64,000 nucleotides of DNA, taken from the NCBI RefSeq assembly GCF_905475465.1, contig NC_062235.1, forward strand, positions 816,001-880,000, written 5' to 3'. The position numbers were made by a program, and so were the translations under genes. This DNA comes from Pieris napi. Its lineage: Eukaryota > Arthropoda > Insecta > Lepidoptera > Pieridae. Position 1 is the first letter of the stretch. The number at the start of each line of letters is the position of its first letter. The notes beneath the pieces were generated by a model. It was not told where the DNA came from. It did not search any database and was given only the letters and a program-made list of their open reading frames with translations. Positions 1 to 12,000 of the stretch are shown piece by piece.

Positions 1-560
1 TCAGTTATAGTTATAACATTTTTAGTTATAATTAACTTTTTGTAACTAATTTATACGAGTTTTCTATCAATAACTAAGTTTTTACGGTTACGTGTTTAAA
101 ACTTGGATAGATTTTGTCAAATTTGATGGAAAGTGATTTTACTTTTCATCGCTGGTAACCATTATTTTCTGTCTGTTCTCTAAACTATATGAATAATACA
201 GCAATTAAGAAAAAGAAAATTATAACAAATTTTAAAAGTTTGCTCCCTGTGGTAGTGTACCTTTAATAATTACTTTAATGTATAACAATTATCACGACGT
301 GGATAAAGTCTATATTATACATATGTATAATATGTATGATGATGATAACTTTACGGATTTTAAATGCAATTGTGTCAAACCCCAAGCTACTACTTCACGA
401 CTACTTCATCCGGATGCGCGTTTTACCTGTCACGGTAAGTAACCATCAGCTCTAAAAGTGCACATACACATTTTATTTATTACTGAATAAATTTATTTGA
501 ACTCAAAATAAAATACACTAATAAATTTAACTGACATGACAGTTTACAAGATAGCTATTA
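1..560. other. AT-rich non-coding DNA
   Basis: No reading frame or known repeat was recognised. The stretch near 232-262 (aaagtttgctccctgtggtagtgtacc) resembles 9663-9692, so it is probably an old repeat remnant. Confidence 0.5.
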
Positions 561-869
561 ATAAAATAAAATAAATCAGTGGCGCTACAACCTCTTTAGG
601 TCTTGGCCTCTGATTTCTGAATCTGATTCATGATAATTTTTAAATCTAATAGGCAAGTAGGTGATCAGCCTCCAGTGCCTGACACACGCAGTCGATTATT
701 TGGGTCTATGACATGTCGTTTTCCTTAGGATGTTTTCGTACACCGTTCGAGCAAATGTTAAATGCGCACATAGAAAGAAAGTCCATTGGTGCACAGCCGG
801 GGATCGAACCTACGACCTCAGGTATGAGAGTCGCACGCTGAAGCCACTAGGCCAACACTGCTCTTACAT
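561..869 (-). repeat. tRNA-derived SINE, family A, full length
   Basis: On the minus strand it starts with a tRNA-like head (box A TGGCCTAGTGGCTTC, box B GGTTCGATCCC), continues with GTGCACCAATGGACTTTC and a conserved body, and ends ...TTGTAGCGCCACTG plus an A/T tail. It is flanked by an 11-bp duplication, gatagctatta, at 550-560 and 870-880. Confidence 0.88.
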
Positions 870-880
870 GATAGCTATTA

Positions 881-1715
881 ACCTTTGCTAAATTGTCGTA
901 GTTTTTGAATATCTAAAGAACTAAATAACCGTTATATGGTCAGATAGTATCTTAATCTGTTAAACTAATATTTGTATAATACTCCTTGATTAAGAAATGC
1001 TCTTTTTACATTAACATTCACTTTACTTAAATATAATTACCACTTTAATAAACTTTACTTATGACATCAAAAATGGCCGAAACAGTTCCTATCAGTAAAT
1101 GTTCGAAATCTTAATATTATAAACAGTAGCTATCAAATTATTAATAGCATTATTGCCCTTAATTTTAATGCTACGAATTGCAACATAAGTTTATAGATAA
1201 CGAAATATTGCGATATAATCATAATTTACTCGGAGATACATAAAATCGTTATTTACGATTTCACTTTATTGAAGGAAGGAAGGATTTCCATTCACTTCGC
1301 TAAATTATTTTATGTGGCCACGATTGAGCGATTAAATATAATATATTCTTTGTTTTTAAAGGGTTTTTAAAGGCTGAAGGGATAGCCTTACAAAAACTTT
1401 CCGTGCATGTTTTGTAGGCGTCAATTGACTTTACATCGTTAAAAAATTGCCAGTTTTATGATAAGTTATGTAAAGTGAATATTAAATATGAATATCGCTT
1501 TTTTTGGACATATATTGGTTGTTGCTTAATCCTAGATTACGTTAATAACACCGAATAAAACCGACAGTGTATTCTTGATATCGTTACATCTGTGGACGAA
1601 TCTTGATAAGAGGTTAAATTAATACATTCCTCTCATCGACAGCAAATCTCTTAGGATTTACAAGGACAGGAACTAAAAAATCTATTATAGTATACATAGC
1701 TTCATTTTTTTTTTA
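881..1715. other. AT-rich stretch without recognised features
   Basis: Nothing supported on either strand. Confidence 0.5.
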
Positions 1716-2095
1716 ATTTATGAAGTTATACTTCTTTAGGCGCGTTATAAAAAATTGATGAGAGTGAAATTTTACGATGCGCGCGCACCGTGACACAAAA
1801 TTAACAGAATGAAGTTGCCCACGGAAGATGCTACAGCATTGGACATAATTTAAAAACAACATTCGAATAATAATAGAATTTATGTTACACTTAATGTAGG
1901 AGAATAATAATAAATATTTATTTACTTAATTTTTCAAATGTAAACTGAACTTTATTGACTATAATGACTCCTTTCAGTCTTTGATTATTTAATTGTAATT
2001 AATTATTTGCATGCAATCAAAAACTATTTTTAATAATGCCAAAGAAGTATAACTTCTTACGCGCGTACATATTAAGTACACGCACCCTTTTTTTT
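1716..2095 (-). repeat. MITE family J (GAAGTTATACTTC ends)
   Basis: Begins gaagttatacttctttaggcgcg and ends aagaagtataacttcttacgcgcgtacatattaagtacacgc. It shares the acatcgtaaaa/ttacgatgcgcgcgc motif with copies at 8105, 43336 and 62886. The internal part differs from the other copies. Confidence 0.7.
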
Positions 2096-2558
2096 TAAAC
2101 AAATGCAACACATGTCATATTCGGTGAGAGATATAACGGTCAGTACAAATCCATACGTTTATATCTAATTCAGGAATAGACGTTATTATAATAGGTGTTA
2201 TAGTGTTCAAGCCACTCGATTCGTGCGTTACCTTCATGCAAGATTGATTGACTGCATCCAGTGAGGCATAAACAAAGACGTACAAACAATTTCAAGCGTG
2301 ATTGATTTATGTAAATCGATGTGGTGCTCTTCAGGGTCCTCTATTAGGGCCGCTACTACATTCTATTAATATTAATGACAATATTAATTTGATTACAAAC
2401 TGTGAACTATAATGGTCAGAATAATTTATTATAACTTGTGTGTGATTGAATTCTGACTTTATATCGAGCTCTGATAGCTCCTTTATAAGTGAAATCATAG
2501 ATAAAGATAGAGTTCTCTAGAAGTAAGAATTTCACGTTGCTTTAGCTTTGACTATAAA
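2096..2558. other. No recognised feature
   Basis: AT-rich, no long reading frame, no repeat recognised. Confidence 0.4.
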
Positions 2559-2603
2559 CACAAATGGCTGATGGCTGGCATGGCCAGCCATCAGCCATTT
2601 GTG
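2559..2603. repeat. Perfect 21-bp hairpin, 3-base loop
   Basis: The left arm 2559-2579 (cacaaatggctgatggctgg+c) is the exact reverse complement of 2583-2603; the loop is atg. It is followed by a short tandem gtgaaagg(g)t repeat at 2600-2640. Confidence 0.9.
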
Positions 2604-2709
2604 AAAGGGTGAAAGGGTGTCATACTCGTGAAAGGGTGCTACTTGTGGTGAATGGTCGGACTTGAATTTGTGTATGCGGAGATGTTAGTTATTTCGACTA
2701 TGTATTTGC

Positions 2710-3062
2710 GTGTTGTTACCACGAGAATGTAAGTGCGTGCTACTATTTCACCATGCCTACTGCTGATAGAGAAAAAATCTTAGGTTTTTTTTATTATTAA
2801 TTAACTATTAATTACTTAAGATGTACATGGTGTACTGGTTGCAGCTCCTTACAAACATTTTGAAAAACAAATAACTTGGCGATTAAAAAGAGTGGCCGAG
2901 AGTTTATTGCCAGTTCTTCTCGTCCGTTCTACGCATTTGATTTGAGAACTGGCAGTTAATGTAAAATTAAAAGCATTTAACATTTAATATGTACATATTT
3001 CTTTATTGAATTTTATAAGTGTACATTGTGTAACCTAAATAAATAAATAATTTTGAATTTGA
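2710..3062 (+). repeat. LINE 3'-end repeat, family D
   Basis: Contains aacttggcgattaaaaagag, gtttattgccagttcttc, gagaactggcag and a tail with aataaataa. The same sequence recurs at 19980, 28896 and 33560, all plus. It is probably the 3' untranslated end of a non-LTR retrotransposon. Confidence 0.7.
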
Positions 3063-4534
3063 AATATTAAAGCCTTCTCTATTTTGAATGTATACTAAGT
3101 CGGATTTATGTAATTAAAGCTTTTTATTTATTTTTGTAATTTGTAACAGCTTAACCTTAAGTAGAATAGAAGATAATTGGTGTTTGGAGTCAAATGTCAC
3201 ATGATAGATTAGCTATCATTTTTCCTACTTGAAATGGCCTAGTTATTCGCGGGACTGTCTTTAAAATCTTAGCACGTAAAATTGAAAGAAATTTAAATAA
3301 TAATATTATCATTGAAATGGTTACGATGTGTAACACCAGTGGTTATTAATGCAACGGCCTTGTTAATGTTTAATTTATATGAAAAAATTAAATAAGTTTA
3401 TTATGGACGCACGTTTATATTCAAGTTGGTATTAGTATTGTTTTCTACAAGAATAAGCTGCTTTTTGGAAACTCTATCCCACAGCTCATCCTTCTTAGGC
3501 AATTCGTTTAGGATCTCCGCCATTAAGTTGTGGAATAGGCTGCCCGACTCCATACGATTGGCTTCCTAACTTCTTTTATAACTCTTCTGGATATATATTT
3601 CTTAACCATATCCTATCCTGCTTTGTAATTCTTATTATTTTGTATTGCATCGCAATTCATTAATCCTTGAGATCAGCTTTTTAGTTTGTTTTATTAATTT
3701 TTTTCTGTATTATTTTTGATTAAGATTGGTAATTTTATATGTTCTTTTTATTTTATAAGATTTGTTTATGCACTTCTTACCCATCATATTTTTTTTTTTG
3801 TTTTTTTAATTACTAGGGTTGCCTGGAGTAGATCGCCCTTTGCGTTTCTTAAGTTTCCTATTTAATAATTTATTGTTACAAGCTTACTTTATTAACTATA
3901 AAGACGCTCAGCATATATGAAAATAAGTATAAAATATGCTTTTAAAGGATATTATTAATAATGCAATGACAAAAAACCTTAAAATACAACACTAATACAC
4001 GACGCACCAATCAGGGATTGTTATATTATTAGAGCTGAAAATTTCAAAACGTCAACAGGCTGTTCCAGTCAGCATTTGGTAATTTCTAATTCTGTCTTTT
4101 CAATTTTATCCCAAAACTAGTTGGGCAAATAAAAACGATTAAATTCTACAATAGGGCAACATATACATTGTTTTAAAATTGGCCAATCTTTCCGACGTTG
4201 TGGTCACATCGCATCCGCTCTCCGTCCTTCGTACGTTTTGTCACACACATTCTCGTCTTTGTACCATCGCCTTACGAATTTAATGCAATCACTCGCTATT
4301 ATATTTCGCAATATATTGCACGATTAGTATGTATACATAATTTATAAGTCATTTGTTTTGAAATATGAAATGTACATTAATTTAAAAGCTTAACACGTAA
4401 TGTGTTAATCACTGCACTTTTAAGATACTTTTATGTGTTGTTGCGTTGTTCAATTCAGTAACATTCGTTTGCATTGAAAAAAATAGGTACTATTTATTTG
4501 TGATATACTGAAGAATTTTTAAGTCAGATAATGA
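3063..4534. other. AT-rich stretch; only a small LINE-tail trace
   Basis: No gene. At 3818-3846, gcctggagtagatcgcc resembles the LINE-tail motif ctggaagagatcgcttgtta seen at 20341 and 56088. Confidence 0.45.
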
Positions 4535-4559
4535 GTGTTTTCTATCTTTCTTTTAGACG

Positions 4560-4985
4560 AAATAAAATGCGCAGAGCAGTTGCATAACTATACCATCTGG
4601 GGCCCGTGGCAAATCTTCTTTCGTGGAAATTCTTTTGATGGGGCCCTATCATTAAAAATCGTCACATTGTACTCAGTTTAATTTTAATAACCACGTCCAA
4701 CATTCTAGCCCAATGCGTATTGGAGTCGTCATATTCATTCATCCATAGAACATAATATCTCTTGGGCAGGGGCCGTCTTGGGTCGGATGCCCGTGGCATT
4801 TTGCCAGCCCTGCCACCTTATTGTTACGCGCTGGCGCAGAGGCGATAAGAACTGGGAGAAACTGATCGTGGTTGACACAGAAGGAAAAATATCACGTGGC
4901 CGTTCACCAGATGGACCGATCAAGAGACTCATCGTCCTCAAAACAATAGACTGTTAGAAGAGAAGACACAAACCGGTGGAAACAG
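4560..4985 (-). other. GC-richer open stretch, possible transposon remnant
   Basis: An open frame on the minus strand (4941-4735) reads on upstream into a run containing YDDSNTHWARMLDVV. It is more GC-rich than its surroundings. No family was recognised; a decayed transposon ORF is the simplest explanation. Confidence 0.3.
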
Positions 4986-5506
4986 ATAGTCCACTCCAGA
5001 TGTTTCCTTGCTGACCGTGATGATCAGACATGAGCTACCAACTGAAGAGAGAACCTTTTAGGAGTACAATTTGCAAAAAAGCTTGGACAAATGGACAAAA
5101 GCTTTCCGATAGCTCAAAAGTTTATTGAAATATGTTCATATAAGAACTCATACAAATAAATAGAATATCATTAACAAAATACATATACATTAATAAACTT
5201 TAGGCAATAATGTCGGTAGTAATAAATAAAAATTAAGATCTCAAAATTAATGATGCACAGTTAAATATGATTAAATGTTGAAAATAGTCGATGTCAAGGA
5301 CTTAAGTGTTATAATCAATTATACATTAAAATATAAAGCTTCCAATTTATTTATCGTACATACAATGTCATACGTAAAGTGAAAAATTTGCAAAGTTTGT
5401 ACAGTCGTGTAGAAAAACTTATACGAAAGTGTTATTTGATAATTCAAGTATCTGCGCAGCTTTATTTGAAATAAAGAAATTCCGTTCGTAACGTTTTTTT
5501 CTTTTA

Positions 5507-5925
5507 TAACCGGGCAGGAGGCTGATGTTAAGTGATACCGCGCCCATGAACACTCACATTGCCAGAATGCTCGCAAGAGCCAGCCTTTTAAGAATCGGTA
5601 CGCTCTTTTTTGAAGTACCCTAAGTCGAATTGGTTCGGAAATAATTCAGTTGGCAGCTGGATACACATAACGCAGCAAAGACTGCCAAAAGAAACGGTTA
5701 GTTGTGGACGTCAAGGTGATACGGGTGGTATTTCGTATTCCGCCTCGACGTCCGATGATAAAATTCAGCTGCAGGTATTAATCCGAACAACTCCTCTAAA
5801 CACTCTCCATGGTAAATACGGCGGAAGATGAAGAGTGACCCCACATCTCTACGCAACGCCATCGATCGAATCGCCCTCCATTGAATACGGTCCAGCGGTA
5901 GTAGTTGGTACTAAGAGTAGGTGTC
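5507..5925 (-). pseudogene. CR1-like LINE 3' end (RT C-terminus)
   Basis: In antisense it carries the common lepidopteran LINE end whose reading on the minus strand resembles NQFDLGSFKKRAYQFLKGRQ...YHLTSG. This copy keeps ttcggaaata, ccctaagtcgaattgg and ctgatgttaagtgatacc, with several changes that break the frame. Confidence 0.75.
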
Positions 5926-6545
5926 TAATAAGCTTGTGTATTTATTAAATGGAGCTTGAAAAATTAGATAGACAAGTTTATGACCTGTTCCAGACAGTAA
6001 TTCTTGTCTATGATTTAAGATTTACGGCGGGGCGAGCAAAGCTTTTTGCATGATAAAAAATTGGCTTAGTTCTTTTGGTAATAAAAGTTCTAAAGAAACA
6101 TTTAAAGAATGAACGTTACGATCTTTTCACCTTACGTGCCGTGTTTAATGATAATTTACAGGGTCTATCAAAAATTACTACCTACGCCAAAAACAGCCCA
6201 TATAATAAATATATTTTCTCCACAAACAATCAAAAAATACTTTCTCACTTTTGTCTGTAATAGTACCGTCAAGCGGTGAATCGTGTCGCAATGGCCCGCG
6301 GCAAGGCAGTTTCGCGGTCACCGTCAGCGCCAATATAGTCCACATACCTTCTAGCAGTAACCCAATATTTTAACACATGAAGTATTATAGAACAAATTTC
6401 ACCTTCTCTTATGAAAAATGATCAAGGTTCGAATATAAACATTTAGCTGTCACGCCCGGTCTGGAGAATTTGTATGTCTATTATAACCATAAAAGATATA
6501 ACTTTAGGTTTAAATAAATCTATATATTTGGCGTTCTAGATAAAT

Positions 6546-6967
6546 ACAGTGGTACAGAGCTTAATTCGTTCCGTCCCTTTGCTCTTATGTCAAAGCAATT
6601 TTCCCCATTGAAATTAGTTGAAATGCTATTAATCCGTTTTCAGCACCCAAAACACCACCTCAGTTGTTTTTGTTAAGTGTTTTTAATGATTGCATGTTTT
6701 AATTCAATAGAAATCATCTTCTTCGGACCCATGGTTATACAAATAAATGTGATGTTTTGTAAATGTACGAAAAGCGAAAATGCTCTGAAAAGGAAAACAA
6801 ACGTTCTGTCTGCGGTCTAGTCTGAGGTTGGTGGAACTGTGTGTAGAGTGCGATTCCTCGTATGTATATAAAATCTTGCTCTCATTTCAAAGCAAAACAT
6901 CGACTACTCGTATTTCAAATCACTCGTATATTAGAGCACTCGTACCTATATCAAGGTACCACTGTAT
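6546..6967. repeat. MITE with Tc1-like ends (TACAGTGGTAC)
   Basis: Left end tacagtggtac at 6546, right end gtaccactgta ending at 6967, a perfect 11-bp inverted repeat that includes the TA target. There is no transposase inside. Confidence 0.6.
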
Positions 6968-7029
6968 CTCTTAAGCAATAATAACTAACGATATAGGACT
7001 CGAAAGTTGTCTTAAAATCTTTTGACATT

Positions 7030-7275
7030 CCTATAATCATTTTTGACGTGACAACGTCTAATAAATGACGCCCGCTGCTCGCACGAAAAAACATGACTCA
7101 TTGTCCCGTTACGCCTATTTGTTCCGTTACGCTCATTGGGCACTTGGGCTGCTTCTATCTCTCAACCACTCGAAGATTTAAGTAGCAATAATTTCATCAA
7201 TGTTTTGTTATGACGTTGTCACGTTAAACTATCGTCCGTAAACAAACTTTACAGACGACCATTTTTTGCAATATT
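7030..7275. repeat. Diverged copy of hairpin-ended element M
   Basis: Its ends contain gacgtgacaacgtct and gacgttgtcacgtt, and it has taaacaaactttacagacgacca, like the elements at 27478-27855 and 44864-45780. It lacks their centre. Confidence 0.5.
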
Positions 7276-7660
7276 TTTTTCCTCCTAGTTCGAGTTTGTT
7301 CTATCAAAATCAAGTGACAAGTGAATTGAATTACTATCCGTTATGAAACTGTAACCGTAAGAAACCGCGTGTGCCGGTCACGTGTTTATGATTAATTAAT
7401 AAAGCTTAATCATTGCAAGTATTCTAGTTTTTGATATGACATGATATTCTACTTTCCAGTAGCAAATATTGCTTTATCTGTGATGTCACACCTTCAAATC
7501 TATTGCAATTATAAGCAGGTTATATCAGCTATCAAAGAGTTGACATATCTTTCTAGTATATAATTAATTCGATATTGTAATGAAAGAATTCTTTTCCTAT
7601 ATTATAAGCATTTTTCAGTTCATTCTAGCCTAGTTTATTTATGTATTAAGACGTTGTTGA

Positions 7661-7745
7661 AAGCATACAGAAATATAATGGCGGCCTTATCGCTTTCGAG
7701 CGATCTCTTCCAGGAAACCACTGTAAAAAGTGAAAGGAACAATAA
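7661..7745 (-). repeat. LINE-tail fragment, family E
   Basis: The antisense of the motif tggaagagatcgct...gataaggccgcc is clear here (ggcggccttatcgctttcgagcgatctcttccag). The same tail is at 9988-10075 (minus) and 20335-20380 (plus). Confidence 0.55.
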
Positions 7746-8104
7746 TAAAAAAAGGACACATGAATCACGATAATTTTAGATCAGTTAATACGAACGTTAG
7801 GGATACGATGTGGACAGGTAATGCTTGTACAGTAGAGATTTAAAGGAAGAGCTAAGCAAATAGGAACGGGAAGTGAATTCCAATGCCTCATTGAGACCCT
7901 AAAGGATTCGCCAAGAAATTAAGAGTTATGAGATTTTTATGAGCTAAAAATTACAAATAAAAGACCTCAAAAGTACGCTATGTGTAAAATCTGTAACATC
8001 AAATTGTAGCTTATGTTATAAATTCTCAATTAATACGAAACTACGTCCAAAAAATATGCGTTTCTAAAATAAAAACCATAGGTGGAAGTACGGGTCGTAT
8101 ATTA

Positions 8105-8385
8105 CATGTTAAAAAAACGTGTGTGTACTTATGTAGACGCGTTAGAAGTTATGTAACTTCTTTGGCGTAACAAAATAAAAATCTTTTCAAAAATTGTAAT
8201 CTACGTTTGTAGATTAAAATTTATAGACACTAACAATAGAAAAAACTAAAATGTCAACATTTATTTTATAGCAAACTTTAGGGTGTCAGTTTTGTGTGAC
8301 GGTGTGCGAGCGCATCGTAAAAATTTACTCTTATATTTTTTTCCCTAACGCGACAAAAGAAGTACATATAACTTCAAAAACGTCT
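8105..8385 (+). repeat. MITE family J
   Basis: Starts aaaaaaacgtgtgtgtacttatg, contains tctacgtttgtag and gagcgcatcgtaaaaattta, and ends aagaagtacatataacttc. Closely related to 62886-63200. Confidence 0.7.
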
Positions 8386-8699
8386 GCAATATAAATTTAA
8401 AGAGCTGGCAACGCTAATGGATATTAAATATTGGCAATATATCAGATCTAAATAAGGTTCCGAGCTCGGGAGACCATTATGGATGCAATATTTTATAGTT
8501 AAACGCTAATCGTTGTATCGATTTAAATGATTAATGGAACGATTTATTGTGGGTAATTAGATATTGTCGTTACATAAACCAAGCCATCAGCGTGTGCTTA
8601 GTAATTGTTGCTTGAAAATATTTTATGGGAAAAAAATTTCCTTCATTTTCACCCATCTGCGATCAACCCCTATTTTGTAGTATTTTTATTGAACTAAAA

Positions 8700-8752
8700 A
8701 AATGTTTCCCAGAAATATGACAAAACAACGTTTGCCGAGTCAGCTAGTTACC
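8700..8752 (+). mobile_element. Helitron-like 3' terminus
   Basis: Ends gacaaaacaacgtttgccgagtcagctagtt, the same terminus seen at 33355-33382 and 56175-56210. It has a short hairpin before a CTAGT end, as in lepidopteran non-autonomous Helitrons. It lies in an intron of the unrecognised gene, about 40 bases from the 8790 donor. Confidence 0.6.
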
Positions 8753-8790
8753 CTATAAAATAAAACTACATAATTTATGAAACGACTTAC

Positions 8791-9001
8791 CAGTAAAGAC
8801 ATGCCTGTAGATTTAGGCATCATGGTGACATCGCCAGGTCGTACGCCAGGCCCGCAATAAGGTAACGATGGTCCCCGGTTATAGCCCCTGGGCGGGTCAT
8901 GTAGGGCTAGAAGGGCAGCGTGAAGGCGCGCCCTAGCAGCACTCACACCGCCCGCCCCACGGACAGCCGCTTCTACCACTTGCCCCACATCTTTCTCCCA
9001 T
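8791..9001 (-). CDS. Exon of unrecognised gene (Ala/Pro/Gly-rich)
   Basis: Acceptor atattag, donor gtaagt. After one junction base it encodes 70 codons: WEKDVGQVVEAAVRGAGGV..., LHAALLALHDPPRGYNRGPS and ...DVTMMPKSTGMSLL. It ends in phase 0, and the gene continues to the left of the window. Confidence 0.72.
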
Positions 9002-12000
9002 CTAATATTTAAAAAATATGAAACTTATAATATTCGAGTCATTTAAGCATTAATTTTCGATAGTTATACATATATTAGATAAAAGCACAAGGTCATAACA
9101 CAGCAGATCTAAAGTTCAATAGTACAAGGAAGTAACTAAAAATTAATAATTTTCAATCCATTTTACACGGGCGCCGCTAGCTAAATCTGCTTTATAAAGC
9201 AAGTGAAAACTTCAACTTGCTCTTGACTGTCAATATATATCACTAAACTAGAGTCTTTTTCATACTCTAAGAAGGGGGGGGGGGAGTCGTTCCTGTCATA
9301 GTGGGTCACTCTCAAATATATTTCATACTGACCGGCATCCTCCCAAACAAGAGCGGATATCTTCTTTTAAACTTCTGGAGAGGGTACAGGGTGGGGTGCC
9401 ATCAGAATCGGAGGTACTTTGAGATCCATTCTTTTCTAAGTCCGAGAGTCTCGGCTCAACTTCATATTCCTCATTCTTTGGTAAACTTGGTGATACGCGA
9501 CCGTGGCTGCCTCCACCGCTGCCATAACCTGAAATTGAAAGTTACAAAAGTAACAAAAACTTTGTCAGGTCATAATTTAAGACAGACGTACTTTTAAATA
9601 CTTATTTATGTCCAATATTCAATAACATAGTAATAATAATCAAAAATTGATAAATAGAAAATTAAAAGTTTGGCCCCTGTAGCAGTGTACCTGCTAATGC
9701 TAGCAGCATTTCCTCGCTCTATTGCTATATTTATATAATATTTTATTACAAAATATAAATCGAAATTGATTTTTAACTTATTTTAATATTTATCAAACAA
9801 TAACAAATTGTACCGACTATTATTACACGACGAAGCCTATCAGTATATTTTACATTAGAATTATGTTATATACATATATTATTATATTATATATGTTCCG
9901 GAGAAATATGATAACATTTTACATATAGAGATCACATTTATTTATTTTTATTTATTTACACGTAATACAGAAATAGAGTACAATTAAAATAATTAAAGAA
10001 AAAGGAAGCAACTGGCGGTCTTATTAGTATCAAGCTATCTCTACCAGGCAACCACTGTGAGATAAAAATTTGGATAAATGCACAAGACTACAAAAGATAA
10101 ATCTTATACAAAAATAATAGATCAACAAAGCATTTAAAACATCGGACAATTATGATGCTTTCCTCTCACGAATGCTGTCTCCGTAAATGTTCCAGTAACA
10201 TAAAAGATAGATGATGAAAATCCTAACATTTTCTACCTGATGAGTAAGATGGCGCTCGTCGAGGGTTCCGGGTGTCATCTGCGACCTCCACCGACTCCGT
10301 CTCCAGTGAGTCTACGATTATCACTATCTCTTGTTCTTCCTCTTCAGTGTACAAAGGGTTTGACCTGAAATTTAGACATCTTAATACTTGGACTCTTACC
10401 AGAGGCCAACCAACAAGTGTTGCACATATTTTACATACCATTAATAATAATGTTAATTAATATTTGTAATAATAACTTCTTTATTTCAGATTATATCCAC
10501 ATGTAGTTTTAGTTACAGTTAGTAATAATTCGGTTTTAGTTGCTATGTTAGTATAGTATTTACAAGACAAAAAATCTCATATATTGGAGCATGGATAGCA
10601 TACTAACGTTTTAAAATACGCAATACGCATGTGCTTCAAAGAGGCAATGAAGTTGAATAAAGATTTCAAACCAATAAAAATATAGATCAATATTCTTATT
10701 AATACCGAGTAAAACGAAAACGTTAAAAGAAGAGTATTTTTGCTTCATCTAGCTTCATATTCTCGGGAAAAATTTAGTTCGCTTCATTCATAGAGAATGA
10801 ATTTCAAAACATTGAATTTTCGTGGAAATTGAAATCGCTGCTGGCTATACTTTTGCTTTAAGTTTTGATTAAAAACTGAATTCGACAGTCACAGTTCGAG
10901 AACTTCGGTATGATCAGAGAGTATTATTAGTTTGAATCTATGCCATAGGTTCGATCCCCGGCTGTGCACCAATGGACTTTCTGTCTATGTGCGCATTTAA
11001 CATTCGCTCAAACGGTGAAGGGAAACATCGTGAGGAAACCGGCTTGCCTTAGACCCAAAAATTCGACAGTGGGTGTCAGGCACAGAAGGCTGATCACCTA
11101 CTTGCGTAGTAGATTGAAAAATGATCATGAAACAGATTCAGGAATCTGAGTTGTAATGCGACTGATTCAGTTTTAATTTTATTTTTTAATCTATGGCTAT
11201 CATTATAAAATGCTATATGATAATGCATGATGTCATATGACCATATCATATTCGACCAAAATCGCGACGGATATTACTGTAAAGAAGAATTACTCGAAAA
11301 ACTGTAAACTATTTACATAATTCAAGCTAATTCCTAATGTTGACTAATTTTTTTTAATTGTTTTTTTTTAATTTGTAAATGGTAAAGTCTACCCAGTTTA
11401 GGATAAAGAAACCACTTCACTAGATTTACTCTTGTAGGGTCGATTCGACCAAACAAGAGTAAATCTTAATCTTAGAATAAATCGTCAGTTAATCGAGAGT
11501 AAATAAATTTTTCGTTTTACCAACTACAAATTCTAAGAATAGTGGGCTTATTCGGGAATTGCTACTATACCGCCGTTTCGCACGGAATAACAGCTATTCC
11601 TAGAATAATTTAATGGCGTCAGTCAGTCCAATCAGCTGATTTCTGTCATTTCACAAATATGTATTATGTGATTTAATTTCAAGTCAACGCAACGCACTAA
11701 TAGACCAGTCATTATAGACATTCGAAATCGAAAATTTGATAATAATTCCAAAAGTTTTCAAACTTCGGTCAAGTGAATGGTAAATTGGGACGACAATAAA
11801 TCTCATTTTGCAACCTTGTCCGCAGTCCGGAACATTGTTAAAATTGCAATTAAATTAATTTTTGCTGTATGGTCGTGAAAAAAATTCCAAAAGTTCTGCA
11901 AACTTGGGGAAGTTTTCGATATAATATTTCATATCACGTATAAAATTTGCAACCAACCTAAGTGTACGGAACATTTTTTGTTATTTATTTTATTTTCGAT

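Noticed and set aside
10272..10460. Plus-strand frame over the 10.3-kb exon
   Set aside because: Shadow of the minus-strand acidic exon, which fits neighbouring exon phases.
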